From contig NZ_JAAGNZ010000002.1 of the NCBI RefSeq assembly GCF_010747415.1, forward strand, positions 1,736,001-1,800,000: a DNA stretch of 64,000 bases. Reading direction: 5' to 3'. A program made the translations under genes and the position numbers. The stretch comes from Spirosoma agri (GTDB lineage: Bacteria > Bacteroidota > Bacteroidia > Cytophagales > Spirosomataceae). Of this stretch, positions 17,872 to 26,926 are shown piece after piece. The number at the start of each line of letters is the position of its first letter. Within the stretch, counting starts at the first letter, position 1. Below the pieces are notes generated by a model. The model did no database searches, was not told the DNA's origin, and saw only the letters and a list, made by a program, of their open reading frames with translations.

Positions 17872-18447
17872 TTAAGCTATGTCCTGACGGGTTCGTTTCG
17901 CTCCGAGCGAACGATAGATAAAGACGCATAGTGTCGCTGCCAGCACGCCAATGCCAGCGCCAGCCATCACATCGAGCGGGTAATGAGCAGCTACGTAAAT
18001 CCGGCTGTAGGAAACAAAAATGGCCCAGAGGAAAATCCATTTCGTCCACGGGTACTGCCTGCCGACAAGCAACCAGACCCCTGTTGCCAGTGCGAACGTA
18101 TTGGCTGCGTGTGAAGAGGCAAATCCGTATGGCCCCCCACACTCCAGCACGGGGTGGATCAGTCTTTGCAAGGCCGGAACGTGACAGGGCCGTAATCGGA
18201 GCGTGAGTGGTTTGAGCAGTGCCGATGCTGTCTGGTCGCTGATCGCTACCGCTGCCACCAGCGTCAATACCATCCAGATCGCCTGTTTCCGATAGCGAAA
18301 GACCAGCCAGCCGATCAGCAACGCGTAGAACGGAAACCAGGTGTTCCGTTCCGTAGCGAAGATCATGATTGGGTCCAGCCAGGATGCGTAGATACCGTTA
18401 AGTCGCAGAAATAGATCCGTGTCGAATTGATTGATCGCGTCGCGCAA
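17872..18447 (-). CDS. PAP2-family membrane phosphatase
   Basis: Integral membrane lipid phosphatase of the type-2 phosphatidic acid phosphatase family, 191 residues with about five to six membrane helices. All three signature motifs are present: K79 with R86-P87 (KPLTLRLRP), SSH at 111-113 (the usual SGH has Ser for Gly) and R149 with H155 (SRIYVAAH). It should dephosphorylate a lipid such as undecaprenyl pyrophosphate or phosphatidate at the outer face of the inner membrane. The annotated start is a TTG codon at 18447; the next in-frame Met would remove the first helix region, so TTG is preferred. It starts 22 bp after the isomerase stop, so the two are probably co-transcribed, with GT2 further downstream. 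Confidence 0.88.
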   Translation of the reverse strand: MRDAINQFDTDLFLRLNGIYASWLDPIMIFATERNTWFPFYALLIGWLVFRYRKQAIWMVLTLVAAVAISDQTASALLKPLTLRLRPCHVPALQRLIHPVLECGGPYGFASSHAANTFALATGVWLLVGRQYPWTKWIFLWAIFVSYSRIYVAAHYPLDVMAGAGIGVLAATLCVFIYRSLGAKRTRQDIA

Positions 18448-18469
18448 GGTGAAGTCGGTTTACGAAACG

Positions 18470-19384
18470 TTACAAAACCAGGAACTGGCTCAGGTAATTT
18501 CGGGCCGTTAAAATCGCGGTATGAACATCCTCGGCGCTGCCTTCATACGCTTTATCTTCGACTTCAATGCAAACCGGCCCCCGGTAGCGCACGTCGGTCA
18601 GCGCAGCGAAAAAGTGGCCCCAGCGCACATCGCCCAGGCCGGGTAACTTCGGCGAATGGTATTCGAGTGGATTCGCCATAATACCCACACGGTTCAGTTT
18701 GTCCCGGTAAAGCTTAACGTCCTTGAGGTGAATATGGTGCAGCCGGTCGCGGTAGTCATAAATGGGTTTTACCTCATCCATCATCTGCCAGATCAGGTGG
18801 CTCGGATCATAGTTCAGCCCCAAGATTCGGGACGGAATGATCTCGAACAGGCGGTCCCAGATGGCGGGCGTAGTCGCGATGTTTTTGCCACCCGGCCATT
18901 CATCGTCCGTAAACCACATCGGACAGTTTTCGATGCCGATCTTTACGTTGTGTTCTTCTGCCACCTTCACGATAGCGGGCCAGTGCTCCGTGTATAACTT
19001 CAGGTTGTCGGAAACGCTCAATGATGGGTTACGACCAATAAATGTATTGACTACTGGAACACCCAGTTTAGCCGCTGCCCGGATGATCTTCTTGATATGC
19101 TCCCGATAAAACTCGGCCTGCTCCGGGTTGGGGTCCAGCGGGTTCGGGTAGTAACCAAGTCCCGAAATTGAAACCCCATAGAGCCGGGTCAATGTGTGCA
19201 CCTGCTCGACGTTCAGGTTATCGACATCGATGTGCGTTACACCCGCATACCGGCGTGCATCGGCGTTTCCGCCGGGCCAGCACATCAATTCAATGCAACT
19301 GAACTTATTTTCAGCCGCAAACTTCAGAACACCGTTCAAATCATAGTCGGCCAGTATTGCCGACACAAAGCCAAGGTTGAGCAT
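18470..19384 (-). CDS. Sugar phosphate isomerase/epimerase family protein (xylose isomerase-like TIM barrel)
   Basis: A 304-residue AP-endonuclease-2 type TIM barrel. Motifs fitting this family are the early strand IELMCWPGG, the metal-site segments GIENCPMW (Glu ligand), NYDPSHLIW (Asp/His), HHIHLKD (His pair) and CIEVEDKAYEG (final Glu). Such proteins isomerise or epimerise sugars or sugar-like acids with a divalent metal. No signal peptide is present if the ATG at 19384 is used; the 36 extra residues of the longest reading do not look like the family. The specific substrate cannot be read from sequence. It is first in a possible minus-strand transcription unit with PAP2 and GT2. Confidence 0.88.
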   Translation of the reverse strand: MLNLGFVSAILADYDLNGVLKFAAENKFSCIELMCWPGGNADARRYAGVTHIDVDNLNVEQVHTLTRLYGVSISGLGYYPNPLDPNPEQAEFYREHIKKIIRAAAKLGVPVVNTFIGRNPSLSVSDNLKLYTEHWPAIVKVAEEHNVKIGIENCPMWFTDDEWPGGKNIATTPAIWDRLFEIIPSRILGLNYDPSHLIWQMMDEVKPIYDYRDRLHHIHLKDVKLYRDKLNRVGIMANPLEYHSPKLPGLGDVRWGHFFAALTDVRYRGPVCIEVEDKAYEGSAEDVHTAILTARNYLSQFLVL

Positions 19385-19500
19385 ATGCAAAAGGAACAGA
19401 AGAAAACTGGCTGCGAAGATACAGGATTGTTGGGAAATGGTGTCAGCCGTGAATTGGCCAATCGGCGTATCGCGCCAATACTGATCAGGCATCTCGGATA

Positions 19501-19535
19501 GAAAAAGAAATAGCCCGCTACGGATGGCGGGCTAT
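19501..19535 (-). terminator. Intrinsic terminator downstream of the LuxR-type gene
   Basis: On the minus strand, ATAGCCCGC pairs with GCGGGCTAT, followed by TTCTTTTTC. It ends the transcript of the short HTH gene at 19564. Confidence 0.75.
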
Positions 19536-19563
19536 GGCAATGGCTAATCTGGAAGAGCGGTTG

Positions 19564-19806
19564 TTATAAAATGACAACCCCCGTTTTTACGGCCCACAGC
19601 GCGAGCCCGACCCGACTCTTTACTTCGAAGCGTTCAAATAACGTTTCCCGGTACCCATCGACGGTGCGGGGGCTGACGCACATCCGATCGGCGATTTGCA
19701 CGTAGGTTAAGTCCGAGCAGGCTAGTTCGAGAAATTGAAGTTCGCGGTTATTAAGTTTAGGTGGGAACAGGTTTTTCCCGTAAAGAGAAGGTGCGAGCGT
19801 ATTCAT
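19564..19806 (-). CDS. Stand-alone LuxR/GerE-type HTH protein
   Basis: An 80-residue protein that is almost entirely one LuxR C-terminal helix-turn-helix: LNNRELQFLELACSDLTYVQ, then IADRMCVSPRTVDGYRETLF and a dimer helix with VKSRVGLALWAVKTGV. The match is to the effector domain of NarL-type response regulators of Bacteroidota, but there is no receiver domain and no room for one upstream. It could be a small constitutive regulator, a partner that dimerises with full-length regulators, or a reduced gene. It has its own terminator and an apparent free-standing leader, so it looks like an independent gene rather than debris. Confidence 0.8.
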   Translation of the reverse strand: MNTLAPSLYGKNLFPPKLNNRELQFLELACSDLTYVQIADRMCVSPRTVDGYRETLFERFEVKSRVGLALWAVKTGVVIL

Positions 19807-20135
19807 GAATATGGCGTGATTATAAGTTAACAGTTCATTGAGTTAACTCCTTGTAAGTAAGCCAATAAGGGATGAGATGTCAAAATCAAGTGAGTAAACG
19901 GTAGCATTTCGCTAAACTAATGTGATGGCCGTACCTGCATAAGTTTTCGTCAACGATGATTCCGTTTATTGTAGTGTACGAAAGACGAACAGGGTTGATA
20001 CTACCGTAAACATGTAAACGTATTTTCCCGTAAAGACTCCTTAATCTGTTGTGGAAATTGATTGGCGAAAAGCGCGACTTATCGGTTTGAACAGGCCATC
20101 GGGCATCAGGGATGTGGACTGGCTTTTGGTACGGA
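19807..20135. other. Gene-free spacer
   Basis: No convincing coding region on either strand. It lies between the LuxR-type gene (reading away to the left) and the terminator of the small lipoprotein gene, so its left part should hold the promoter of the LuxR-type gene. No clear TAnnTTTG element was found. Confidence 0.5.
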
Positions 20136-20171
20136 TAAAAAAAGAAAGGCTCCCATTGCTGAGAGCCTTTC
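20136..20171 (-). terminator. Intrinsic terminator of the small lipoprotein gene
   Basis: On the minus strand GAAAGGCTC and GAGCCTTTC pair across a short loop and are followed by seven T residues. It lies just past the stop codon of the gene at 20192. Confidence 0.85.
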
Positions 20172-20191
20172 CGGTAACGATATAGGATTGA

Positions 20192-20392
20192 CTATTTGAT
20201 CGAATCCTTTTTGGTGGTGTCTGTTGCCATCGTAGAGTCGCTAGACATGGTCGACATCGAAGATGAATCCGACGACATGGTCGAGCTAGAATCCGTTACC
20301 GTCGTAGACGATTCGGTTGATTCAGTTTTGGTGCTTGAGCAAGCCGTTGCCAGCGCCATCAAAGAAAGCAGGAAGAATGCAGATTTAGCCAT
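20192..20392 (-). CDS. Small Ser/Thr-rich lipoprotein
   Basis: A 66-residue predicted lipoprotein. The N-terminus MAKSAFFLLSLMALATAC is a signal sequence ending in a lipobox with Cys18. The mature part is a low-complexity string of Ser, Thr, Met and Asp ending in TKKDSIK, so about half of it is Ser or Thr and no folded domain is expected. The ATG at 20392 is chosen; the upstream alternative at 20401 is a TTG. A strong terminator follows, which supports a real single-gene transcript. Such tails could be surface tethers or targets for O-glycosylation, which Bacteroidota perform at D-S/T motifs; DSS and DST triplets are frequent here (inference). Confidence 0.75.
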   Translation of the reverse strand: MAKSAFFLLSLMALATACSSTKTESTESSTTVTDSSSTMSSDSSSMSTMSSDSTMATDTTKKDSIK

Positions 20393-20538
20393 AATTGTCA
20401 AATAATAGAGGTGAAGTCTATGTTTCTGACTATTAATGCCGGTAGTTAAGAATAGTAACCCATCGTTTCACAGAATTTTTGGTTCTTTTTGGCATTTCAA
20501 TGGCAAATAGCCGAAATGGGTTCGACGAAGGGGGGCAC

Positions 20539-21411
20539 CTAAACCAGTTTCGCTTTCAAAAACGTCACCGTTCGACTCCAGGCCAGCTTGGCGGCTGCTT
20601 CATTGTAGCGCGTGGGCGCGGTGTCGTTGTGAAACGCGTGCTGAGCTCCTTCATACACATACAGCTCATAGGGCACACCCGATTTTTTCAGGGCTTCTTC
20701 GTAGGCTGGTATCCCGGCATTAACTCGTTCATCCAGTCCGCCGTAGTGGAGTTGCATGGCGGCTTTGATCTTGGGAACGTCGGCTGCGTCGGGCTGACGA
20801 CCGTAGAACGGAACGGCGGCCTTTAGATCCGAATCGTGAACCGCCAGTTGATTGGCCATGGCACCGCCCCAGCAAAAACCAACCGCACCCAGCTTACCCG
20901 TACTGTCGGGCCGATTTTTTAAATAGTCCAGGGCTTTAACGAAATTCTCGCGTGTTTTCTGCGCATCCAGTTTGCTGAACAAGTCGCGAATCTGGTCTGA
21001 ACCGTCGCTACGGTTGTCGGCTGGTGTTCCTCCCGATGCCGAAAGTGCATCGGGCGCGAGGGCCAGGAAACCCGCCAGCGCCAGTCGTCGGGTCACGTCT
21101 TCGATGTGCGGATTCAGGCCCCGGTTTTCGTGAATGACCACCACCGCCGGATATTTTCCGGCGGCTGCGGGTCGCGCGAGATACCCTTTCATCGTGGTAT
21201 CGACACCCGGATACGTGATCGATTCGGTTTTGATACGGTCGTCTTGGTGAGCGACGGTCTCGGCCTGTGCGTAGTTGATTTCCAGTAGCGGCAGTACGGC
21301 CATTGCGGCTGCCATGCCACCGGTCAGCTTAGCCAGCCGCTTCAGGAAATCGTCGCGTTTGAGCGGTTTGTGCGTGTATTCGTCGAACAGATTGATAATG
21401 CGCTGATCCAT
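20539..21411 (-). CDS. Dienelactone hydrolase family protein, exported
   Basis: Alpha/beta hydrolase of 290 residues with the dienelactone hydrolase catalytic triad: C180 in GFCWGG, D227 in GGLDERVN and H258 in GAQHAFHND. The Cys nucleophile separates it from serine esterases. The N-terminus MDQRIINLFDEYTHKPLKRD leads into a hydrophobic stretch (about 30-50) ending near INYAQAE, consistent with export; KRDDFLK is only a partial twin-arginine match. The ATG at 21411 is used because the longer reading begins with a GTG (21459) and the MDQRII opening is typical of the family. It should hydrolyse a lactone or activated ester; the natural substrate is unknown. Confidence 0.92.
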   Translation of the reverse strand: MDQRIINLFDEYTHKPLKRDDFLKRLAKLTGGMAAAMAVLPLLEINYAQAETVAHQDDRIKTESITYPGVDTTMKGYLARPAAAGKYPAVVVIHENRGLNPHIEDVTRRLALAGFLALAPDALSASGGTPADNRSDGSDQIRDLFSKLDAQKTRENFVKALDYLKNRPDSTGKLGAVGFCWGGAMANQLAVHDSDLKAAVPFYGRQPDAADVPKIKAAMQLHYGGLDERVNAGIPAYEEALKKSGVPYELYVYEGAQHAFHNDTAPTRYNEAAAKLAWSRTVTFLKAKLV

Positions 21412-21482
21412 CGGTAGTCTAAGTTTGGGCTTGTTCTGTAAAGCTGATGAATCGTTCACGGAAATGCAAACTTCTTGCCTAC

Positions 21483-21542
21483 CACGGACTTCAGCCCGTT
21501 TGCCGCATCAGGCGGGTGCCAGTAAACGAACTGAAATCCGTG
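21483..21542. repeat. Palindromic intergenic repeat, TTCAGCCCG family, copy 1
   Basis: CACGGACTTCAG at the left pairs with CTGAAATCCGTG at the right with one mismatch. The left arm shares CTTCAGCCCGT with the copy at 49002-49057. It lies between the dienelactone hydrolase and SDR genes. Confidence 0.75.
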
Positions 21543-21557
21543 CTACGCTGGCTGCGC

Positions 21558-22322
21558 TTACAAAAACATACCACCCGATGCTTCGATTCGTTGGGCGTTT
21601 ACCCAACCGGCATTGGGCGAGCACAGAAAGGCAACTACACCGCCAATGTCGTCGGGTTGTCCTATACGGCCCAGTGCCGTTTGTGATGAAAGAAACGCGC
21701 TCATTTCAGGGTGTGCTTCGCGGGCTGCTTTGGTAAAATCAGTTTCAATAATGCCCGGCGCAACCAGATTGGCCCGAATGCCGCGCGAACCCAATTCTTT
21801 CGCCAGGTACTTGGTGAAGACTTCAATCGCGCCTTTCATCGATGCATAGGCGGCATAGCCGGGCGTTGCGAAACGGGTTAGGCCGGTGGAGACATTGACG
21901 ATGCCTCCGTTATCGGCGAGTAGGGGCAACGCCTTCTGCGTCAGAAAATAAACGCCTTTGAGGTGAACGTTGAATAGATTGTCGAAATCTTCTTCGGTTG
22001 TCTGGGCGAAAGGCGATGCCGCATCGATACCGGCATTGTTGATAAGGAAGTCGAATGTGGTACGTCCCCACGTTTCGGTCAGCACCACCGAAACCTGCTG
22101 AACGAAGGCGTCGAAGGTACTGCTGATACCCGTGTCCAGTCGGAGTGCTACGGCTTTGCGACCCGTCTGCTCAATTTCGTTGACGACCGCTTCGGCTTCT
22201 TCCTGTCTAGTGCGGTAGGTCAGGATAATGTCGGTGCCATCGGCTGCGAGTTGCAGGGCCATATTTTTACCCAGACCACGGCTGCCACCGGTTACTAGTG
22301 CTATTTTGCTCTGTGTTGCCAT
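21558..22322 (-). CDS. SDR family oxidoreductase
   Basis: Classical short-chain dehydrogenase/reductase of 254 residues, cytoplasmic, NAD(P)-dependent. The cofactor motif TGGSRGLG is at residues 11-18, the NNAG structural motif follows strand 4, Ser is in NVSTGLTR, and the catalytic Tyr-Lys pair is Y159 and K163 in YASMK. Arg residues after strand 2 (TYRTRQ) suggest NADPH preference. The ATG at 22322 is used since the family begins near KIALVTGG. It is adjacent to an AraC-type regulator in the same direction, 70 bp upstream, which may control it. The substrate is not predictable. Confidence 0.92.
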   Translation of the reverse strand: MATQSKIALVTGGSRGLGKNMALQLAADGTDIILTYRTRQEEAEAVVNEIEQTGRKAVALRLDTGISSTFDAFVQQVSVVLTETWGRTTFDFLINNAGIDAASPFAQTTEEDFDNLFNVHLKGVYFLTQKALPLLADNGGIVNVSTGLTRFATPGYAAYASMKGAIEVFTKYLAKELGSRGIRANLVAPGIIETDFTKAAREAHPEMSAFLSSQTALGRIGQPDDIGGVVAFLCSPNAGWVNAQRIEASGGMFL

Positions 22323-22392
22323 CTTGTTTACGAATAAATGAGAACACAAAGGTGCAGGGTTTACCAGGCCGGGTTATGGTGACAGCTTCAGA

Positions 22393-22809
22393 TTAAATGG
22401 TGAGCAGTTCAGTTTTTTGCCGATCGGCCGCCAAAACAGATTCCCGGTACTGCTTCGGTGTTACACCCTGAAACCGCTTGAAGAACTTCGTGAAGTTAGA
22501 CGGATCAAAGGTCAAAGTAGCGGCAATTGTGGCGATGGTCTGTTGGTTGTCGTGCAGCATCGTCCGGGCAATGTCCATGATCTTCCGTTCGAAGAAATAA
22601 CAGGGCGACTGGCCGGTGGTCAGTTTAATGGTATTGCTTAGGTGCGTCGGGTGAATGTTCATCTCGCTGGCAATATCCCGAATTTCGTACATCTCCGTCA
22701 CCCGTTCTTCCAGCAGGTCAGTCAGATGGCGATCAATAATAGCGAGGAAATCGGCGGTTATCTCATGCTGCCGGGCCGCGATTTTCTGGGGTAACTTGTA
22801 AGTTGCCAT
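22393..22809 (-). CDS. AraC-family transcriptional regulator (HTH domain protein)
   Basis: A 138-residue DNA-binding protein. Residues about 35-130 are an AraC double helix-turn-helix: the first HTH includes IRDIASEMNIHPTHLSNTIK and the second IATIAATLTFDPSNFTKFFK followed by GVTPKQYR, the family's signature end. The short N-terminal part (about 35 residues) is too small for the usual sugar or effector-binding domain, so any signal must come through another route. It lies just upstream of the SDR gene on the same strand. Confidence 0.9.
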   Translation of the reverse strand: MATYKLPQKIAARQHEITADFLAIIDRHLTDLLEERVTEMYEIRDIASEMNIHPTHLSNTIKLTTGQSPCYFFERKIMDIARTMLHDNQQTIATIAATLTFDPSNFTKFFKRFQGVTPKQYRESVLAADRQKTELLTI

Positions 22810-23023
22810 GGGTGAGGGGCAGAATAACCCCCGTAAAAGTGCGTTTGAAACGGAACTACACGCCTTTTGGCCTGTGTCTGTACGAACAAGAGTTGTTGGT
22901 CTTCCATTCCATAAATCGGGACCTTGCTGGCAGACCAGTCCTGAAACTCACTAATTGAATACCATCGGTTGCACTGGTTTTTGTAAAACTGACGAACGGT
23001 ATGGGAAAACACAAGCCCCATCC

Positions 23024-23031
23024 TACCTTTG
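23024..23031 (+). promoter_or_regulatory. fumC: -7 promoter element for fumC
   Basis: TACCTTTG fits TAnnTTTG and lies 55 bp before the fumC ATG at 23087. It is inside the sequence that the longest reading frame would have to translate, which supports the shorter start. Confidence 0.55.
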
Positions 23032-23086
23032 TCGTCGCAATTGCCAGACAGTCTTTTGTCTAACTTCTTATATCTTTCGTCTATTC

Positions 23087-24487
23087 ATGGAATACCGCAT
23101 CGAAAAAGACACAATGGGCCAGGTACAGGTCCCGGCCAATGTGTATTGGGGCGCGCAGACCCAGCGTTCTATCGAGAATTTCAAAATTGCTCAGGACATT
23201 AATAAGATGCCCCGCGAGATTATCCGGGCGTTTGCATACCTCAAAAAAGCAGCCGCGCTGACGAACTTCGATGCGGGTGTATTATCGCAGGAGAAAAGCG
23301 ATCTGATCGGGCGGGCCTGTGACGAAATTCTGGATGGCAAGCTCGATGACCAGTTCCCACTGGTTGTGTGGCAAACGGGTTCGGGTACGCAGTCGAACAT
23401 GAACGTCAACGAGGTGGTAGCGTATCGGGGACACGTGCTGAACGGTGGTCAGCTCACCGACGAGAAGAAGTTTCTGCACCCGAACGATGACGTGAACAAG
23501 TCGCAGTCGTCGAACGATACCTTCCCGACGGCCATGCACATTGCGGCCTACAAAATTCTGCTCGACGTTACGATTCCGGGCATTACTAAACTGCGCGATA
23601 CGCTGGCGGCCAAATCGAAGCAGTTCATGCATATCGTGAAAATCGGGCGGACACACTTCATGGATGCCACACCGTTGACGGTTGGTCAGGAGTTCTCGGG
23701 CTATGTGTCGCAACTTGATCACGGCTTACGCGCCATCAACAATTCGCTGGCTCACCTGAGCGAGCTGGCCCTTGGCGGAACGGCGGTTGGAACGGGTATC
23801 AATACGCCCCCAAACTATTCGGAGAACGTCGCGAAACACATCGCTACGGTGACGGGTCTGCCGTTTATCACCGCCGAGAATAAGTTTGAAGCCCTTGCCG
23901 CCCACGACGCGATCGTGGAAGCACACGGTGCGTTGAAAACCGTTGCGGCCAGCCTGATGAAAATTGGTAACGACATCCGGATGTTGTCTTCCGGCCCACG
24001 GGCGGGTATTGGCGAATTGCACATTCCCGATAACGAACCAGGTTCGTCGATTATGCCGGGTAAAGTGAACCCAACACAGTGCGAAGCCATGACGATGGTG
24101 GCCGCGCAGGTGATGGGTAACGATGTGGCGATCAACATTGGGGGCATGAGCGGTCATTTTGAACTGAACGTGTTCAAGCCCGTCATGATCTTCAACTTCC
24201 TGCACTCGGCCCGGTTAATCGGTGACGTTTGTGTATCGTTCAATGACAAGTGTGCGGAAGGTATCGAACCGATCGAAGCAAACATCAAAAAGCACGTCGA
24301 TTCGTCGCTGATGCTGGTTACGGCGCTGAATACGAAAATCGGCTATTACAAAGCCGCCGAAATCGCCCAAACTGCCCACAAGAACGGTTCGACCCTAAAA
24401 GAGACGGCCCTGCAACTCGGCTACCTGACCGAAGACGAGTTTAACGAATGGGTGAAGCCCGAAGATATGGTCGGCGAGATCAAGTAG
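23087..24487 (+). CDS. fumC: Class II fumarate hydratase
   Basis: Iron-independent fumarase of the citric acid cycle, converting fumarate and malate in the cytoplasm. The 466 residues have the family length. They start [20 protein letters not shown] and show the lyase-superfamily regions [13 protein letters not shown] (substrate loop), [29 protein letters not shown] and the signature [15 protein letters not shown] at about residue 318. The longer reading from 22955 is rejected because it would include the promoter element and lacks homology in its first 44 residues. A terminator follows immediately, so the gene is transcribed alone. Malate:quinone oxidoreductase, which acts on its product, is found at 36573. 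Confidence 0.97.
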   Translation: MEYRIEKDTMGQVQVPANVYWGAQTQRSIENFKIAQDINKMPREIIRAFAYLKKAAALTNFDAGVLSQEKSDLIGRACDEILDGKLDDQFPLVVWQTGSGTQSNMNVNEVVAYRGHVLNGGQLTDEKKFLHPNDDVNKSQSSNDTFPTAMHIAAYKILLDVTIPGITKLRDTLAAKSKQFMHIVKIGRTHFMDATPLTVGQEFSGYVSQLDHGLRAINNSLAHLSELALGGTAVGTGINTPPNYSENVAKHIATVTGLPFITAENKFEALAAHDAIVEAHGALKTVAASLMKIGNDIRMLSSGPRAGIGELHIPDNEPGSSIMPGKVNPTQCEAMTMVAAQVMGNDVAINIGGMSGHFELNVFKPVMIFNFLHSARLIGDVCVSFNDKCAEGIEPIEANIKKHVDSSLMLVTALNTKIGYYKAAEIAQTAHKNGSTLKETALQLGYLTEDEFNEWVKPEDMVGEIK

Positions 24488-24516
24488 TCAGTTTCAATAT
24501 TGTATTTATTGTAAAT

Positions 24517-24555
24517 CACAAACAGCCGGGAGATTGCTCTTCCGGCTGTTTGTGT
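24517..24555 (+). terminator. Intrinsic terminator of fumC
   Basis: ACAAACAGCCGG pairs with CCGGCTGTTTGT around a short loop. It also lies just beyond the end of the convergent GH3 gene and could act in both directions. Confidence 0.75.
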
Positions 24556-24580
24556 TATGGTGGTTTTGTTGTACCCGGCT

Positions 24581-26926
24581 TTATTTCATGCTCATGCGCA
24601 TGGGGGCTTTTTTGTATTTGGCCGTGCGTGCGTCCTGAATAACTCCTTTCCAGTTGAGGCCGAAACCGAAATCGTAGGTGTTCCCCTCGGAATCTGTGTA
24701 AGCTTTCATATCGCGGGGAACGTCTTCGGCCTGCGTTTCGACCGTAGCCATATCGGCGGGCATCTGCATGGGCAACAGGGCTGATGGCTCATTGGCTCCG
24801 GTCAGGATGTCCATCAGGGTCTGATCCTGAACACCAAAATGGGCCAGCAACGCGTTGGTCTGTTTTTCAAATTCACCCACTACGGTCGGGTTCGAAACTA
24901 ACAGGGCAACAATCACGGGTTTTCCCTTCATTTTGGCGTAGGTGTCCGTTACCATGCCCAGATCGGTATTGTTGATTGTCTTCGCCGTTTTGCCGTTGTA
25001 GGTCCGGTTCGTGAATTTTTCCAGGGGGTCACCACCACCAATACTTGGATCGCGGGTGCCTTTGGCCGTGTAATCGCCGTATTGCAGGCTAACCGGAATA
25101 TAGCCCGTTCCGCCGGCTTTGGTGTCAGCACTGTTGTAACCACCCCCTGAGTCCGGACTTCGGATCGATACCAGCGCAAAATCAGCCTCGTCCGGGTTGT
25201 CGGTTACGGTGAAGTACTTTTTCACAACCGTCAGATTGATTGGATATTCCAGTTTTTCGGGCGTGTCCATACCCAGAAAATTACGACCCGCTGGCGTAAA
25301 CCGCTTGGGGATATACACCTTTTTTCCTTTGGTCAGGGGTAGTGCTTTGGCTTTGTTCTTCAGCATCACTACCGATTGCAACTGAGCCTGATAACCAGCC
25401 TGCATGAATTCCGGTTTACCCACTGCTTTACGGGACGTTTCGGGGTCCAGATACGGATTTTCGAAGAGGCCAACCTGAAAGATATTTTTCAACAAGCGCA
25501 CCGCCGACAGCTCGAACCGCGCCCGCATGGCGGCTTCACCCTTTTCTTTAACCCCCATTTTGTAGGCTTCGGTCACCGGTCCGGCATCGTTGTTGCCGCC
25601 AAACTGATCGGCTCCTGCCATCAGGATTTTGTAATGCCGTTCGGGTACGGACAGCTTTTCAACCCCCCACGATTTGCCGGTTAGAAAGACATCAACGGCT
25701 GTTTCATCGGCTGTAATGAGCCAGTCGGTGCAGACTACGCCGTCGTAGTGGTATTTGCCCCGGAGCAAGTCGCCAATGATGTATTTGTTGTAGCTGTTGC
25801 CGACATTTTCGCCATTTTTCGTGTCCTGACCGAACGAGATCGTGTAATAGGGCATCACAGCCGCTGCCGAACCGGTTTTACCCCGAAGTTTGAAGGCTCC
25901 TTCTGTGAACGGGAGAAAGTGCGTGTCAAAGTTTTTGCCCGGATAAACCGCATATTTGCCATAGCCGTAGTGCGCATCGCGGCCACCTTCGCCCGAGCCA
26001 CCGCCCGGCCAGTGCTTAACCATGGCATTAACGCTGTTGTAACCCCAGCCGCCGGTTATTTCCTGTGCCCCCGTCGAAGTCTGGAAACCGTCGATATAGG
26101 CCCGGGCTATGTCGGTCGCGAGCTGTGGATCTTCCCCGAACGTGCCGCTTACCCGGTTCCAGCGCGGATCGGTGGCCAGATCGACCTGTGGCGACAGGGC
26201 CGTAGCAATGCCTAACGACCGGTACTCGGTCGCGGCTATTTGCCCAAATCGCTGCACCAGTTCGGGCCTGAACGTAGCTGCCAGGCCCAGTGAACCGGGC
26301 CACATCGAAATGGTGCCGCCTGCCCCGGCATTGAATTCGGCGTCGGCGCGGGTTCCGTGACGGGGATCTGAACTGCTGTTGATCGGGATGCCTAGTCCAA
26401 GACCTTCCACCAGTGCCTGGGCGTTATTGTTCCACTGCGCGGCTGCCTCCGGACTTTGCACCGATGTGATCAGCACGTGGCGCAGGTTGTCATTAGTCAG
26501 GAATTCCTTTTGCTGATCGGACAGATCCGAGACGTTGGCACCACTTTGGGCGAACACTTTTCCGCCGTATGTACCAGCGAATGGACCGCCAGCAGCCGCC
26601 GGAATAGGTTGGTGTTTGCTGTAGAGCATCAGTCCCGCGATCTGCTCCACCGACAGTTTAGACGCCAGGTCTTTGGCACGGTCGGCAACGGGTAGTCGCC
26701 AATCTTCGTAGCGATCCAGTTTGCCGTTTTTGTTTAGATCCTTAAACGCAAAGCCCTTGTCGGTAAGCAGTTTTACGCCGGAAGCGGGCGAATAGCCCAG
26801 CGTCTGTCCGCCCTTGTTGGTAACTTTCGACCAGGTACTGGCTTTCGTTTCGGTCCAGTTTTGACCCATGACTGTCGATGCTGATAAAAGCGTTAACAGC
26901 CCGATGTACGTACGTTTGTGTTTCAT
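24581..26926 (-). CDS. Glycoside hydrolase family 3 protein (beta-glucosidase-like), exported
   Basis: A 781-residue exported GH3 enzyme. The signal peptide ends near VMGQN. The N-terminal barrel (about 60-430) includes GIPINSSSDPRHG, TFGEDPQLATDIARAYIDGF and KHWPGGGSGEGGRDAHYG, the last being a variant of the KHF substrate loop. The likely catalytic nucleophile is Asp in VVCTDWLI, the position of the family's SDW motif. The C-terminal alpha/beta-sandwich domain (about 500-740) includes SVVMLKNKAKALPL. It should release glucose or a similar sugar from beta-linked oligosaccharides in the periplasm. The ATG at 26926 is used; the longer start is a TTG. It is not beside other carbohydrate genes, so the substrate is open. 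Confidence 0.92.
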   Translation of the reverse strand: MKHKRTYIGLLTLLSASTVMGQNWTETKASTWSKVTNKGGQTLGYSPASGVKLLTDKGFAFKDLNKNGKLDRYEDWRLPVADRAKDLASKLSVEQIAGLMLYSKHQPIPAAAGGPFAGTYGGKVFAQSGANVSDLSDQQKEFLTNDNLRHVLITSVQSPEAAAQWNNNAQALVEGLGLGIPINSSSDPRHGTRADAEFNAGAGGTISMWPGSLGLAATFRPELVQRFGQIAATEYRSLGIATALSPQVDLATDPRWNRVSGTFGEDPQLATDIARAYIDGFQTSTGAQEITGGWGYNSVNAMVKHWPGGGSGEGGRDAHYGYGKYAVYPGKNFDTHFLPFTEGAFKLRGKTGSAAAVMPYYTISFGQDTKNGENVGNSYNKYIIGDLLRGKYHYDGVVCTDWLITADETAVDVFLTGKSWGVEKLSVPERHYKILMAGADQFGGNNDAGPVTEAYKMGVKEKGEAAMRARFELSAVRLLKNIFQVGLFENPYLDPETSRKAVGKPEFMQAGYQAQLQSVVMLKNKAKALPLTKGKKVYIPKRFTPAGRNFLGMDTPEKLEYPINLTVVKKYFTVTDNPDEADFALVSIRSPDSGGGYNSADTKAGGTGYIPVSLQYGDYTAKGTRDPSIGGGDPLEKFTNRTYNGKTAKTINNTDLGMVTDTYAKMKGKPVIVALLVSNPTVVGEFEKQTNALLAHFGVQDQTLMDILTGANEPSALLPMQMPADMATVETQAEDVPRDMKAYTDSEGNTYDFGFGLNWKGVIQDARTAKYKKAPMRMSMK

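Noticed and set aside
20196-20405. 69-residue acidic plus-strand frame opposite the small lipoprotein
   Set aside because: It mirrors the low-complexity Ser/Thr codons. The minus-strand frame has a lipobox and a terminator, while this frame has neither.
22955-23086. 44-residue N-terminal extension of fumC
   Set aside because: It would include the TACCTTTG promoter element, and fumarases begin at the MEYRIEKDT position.
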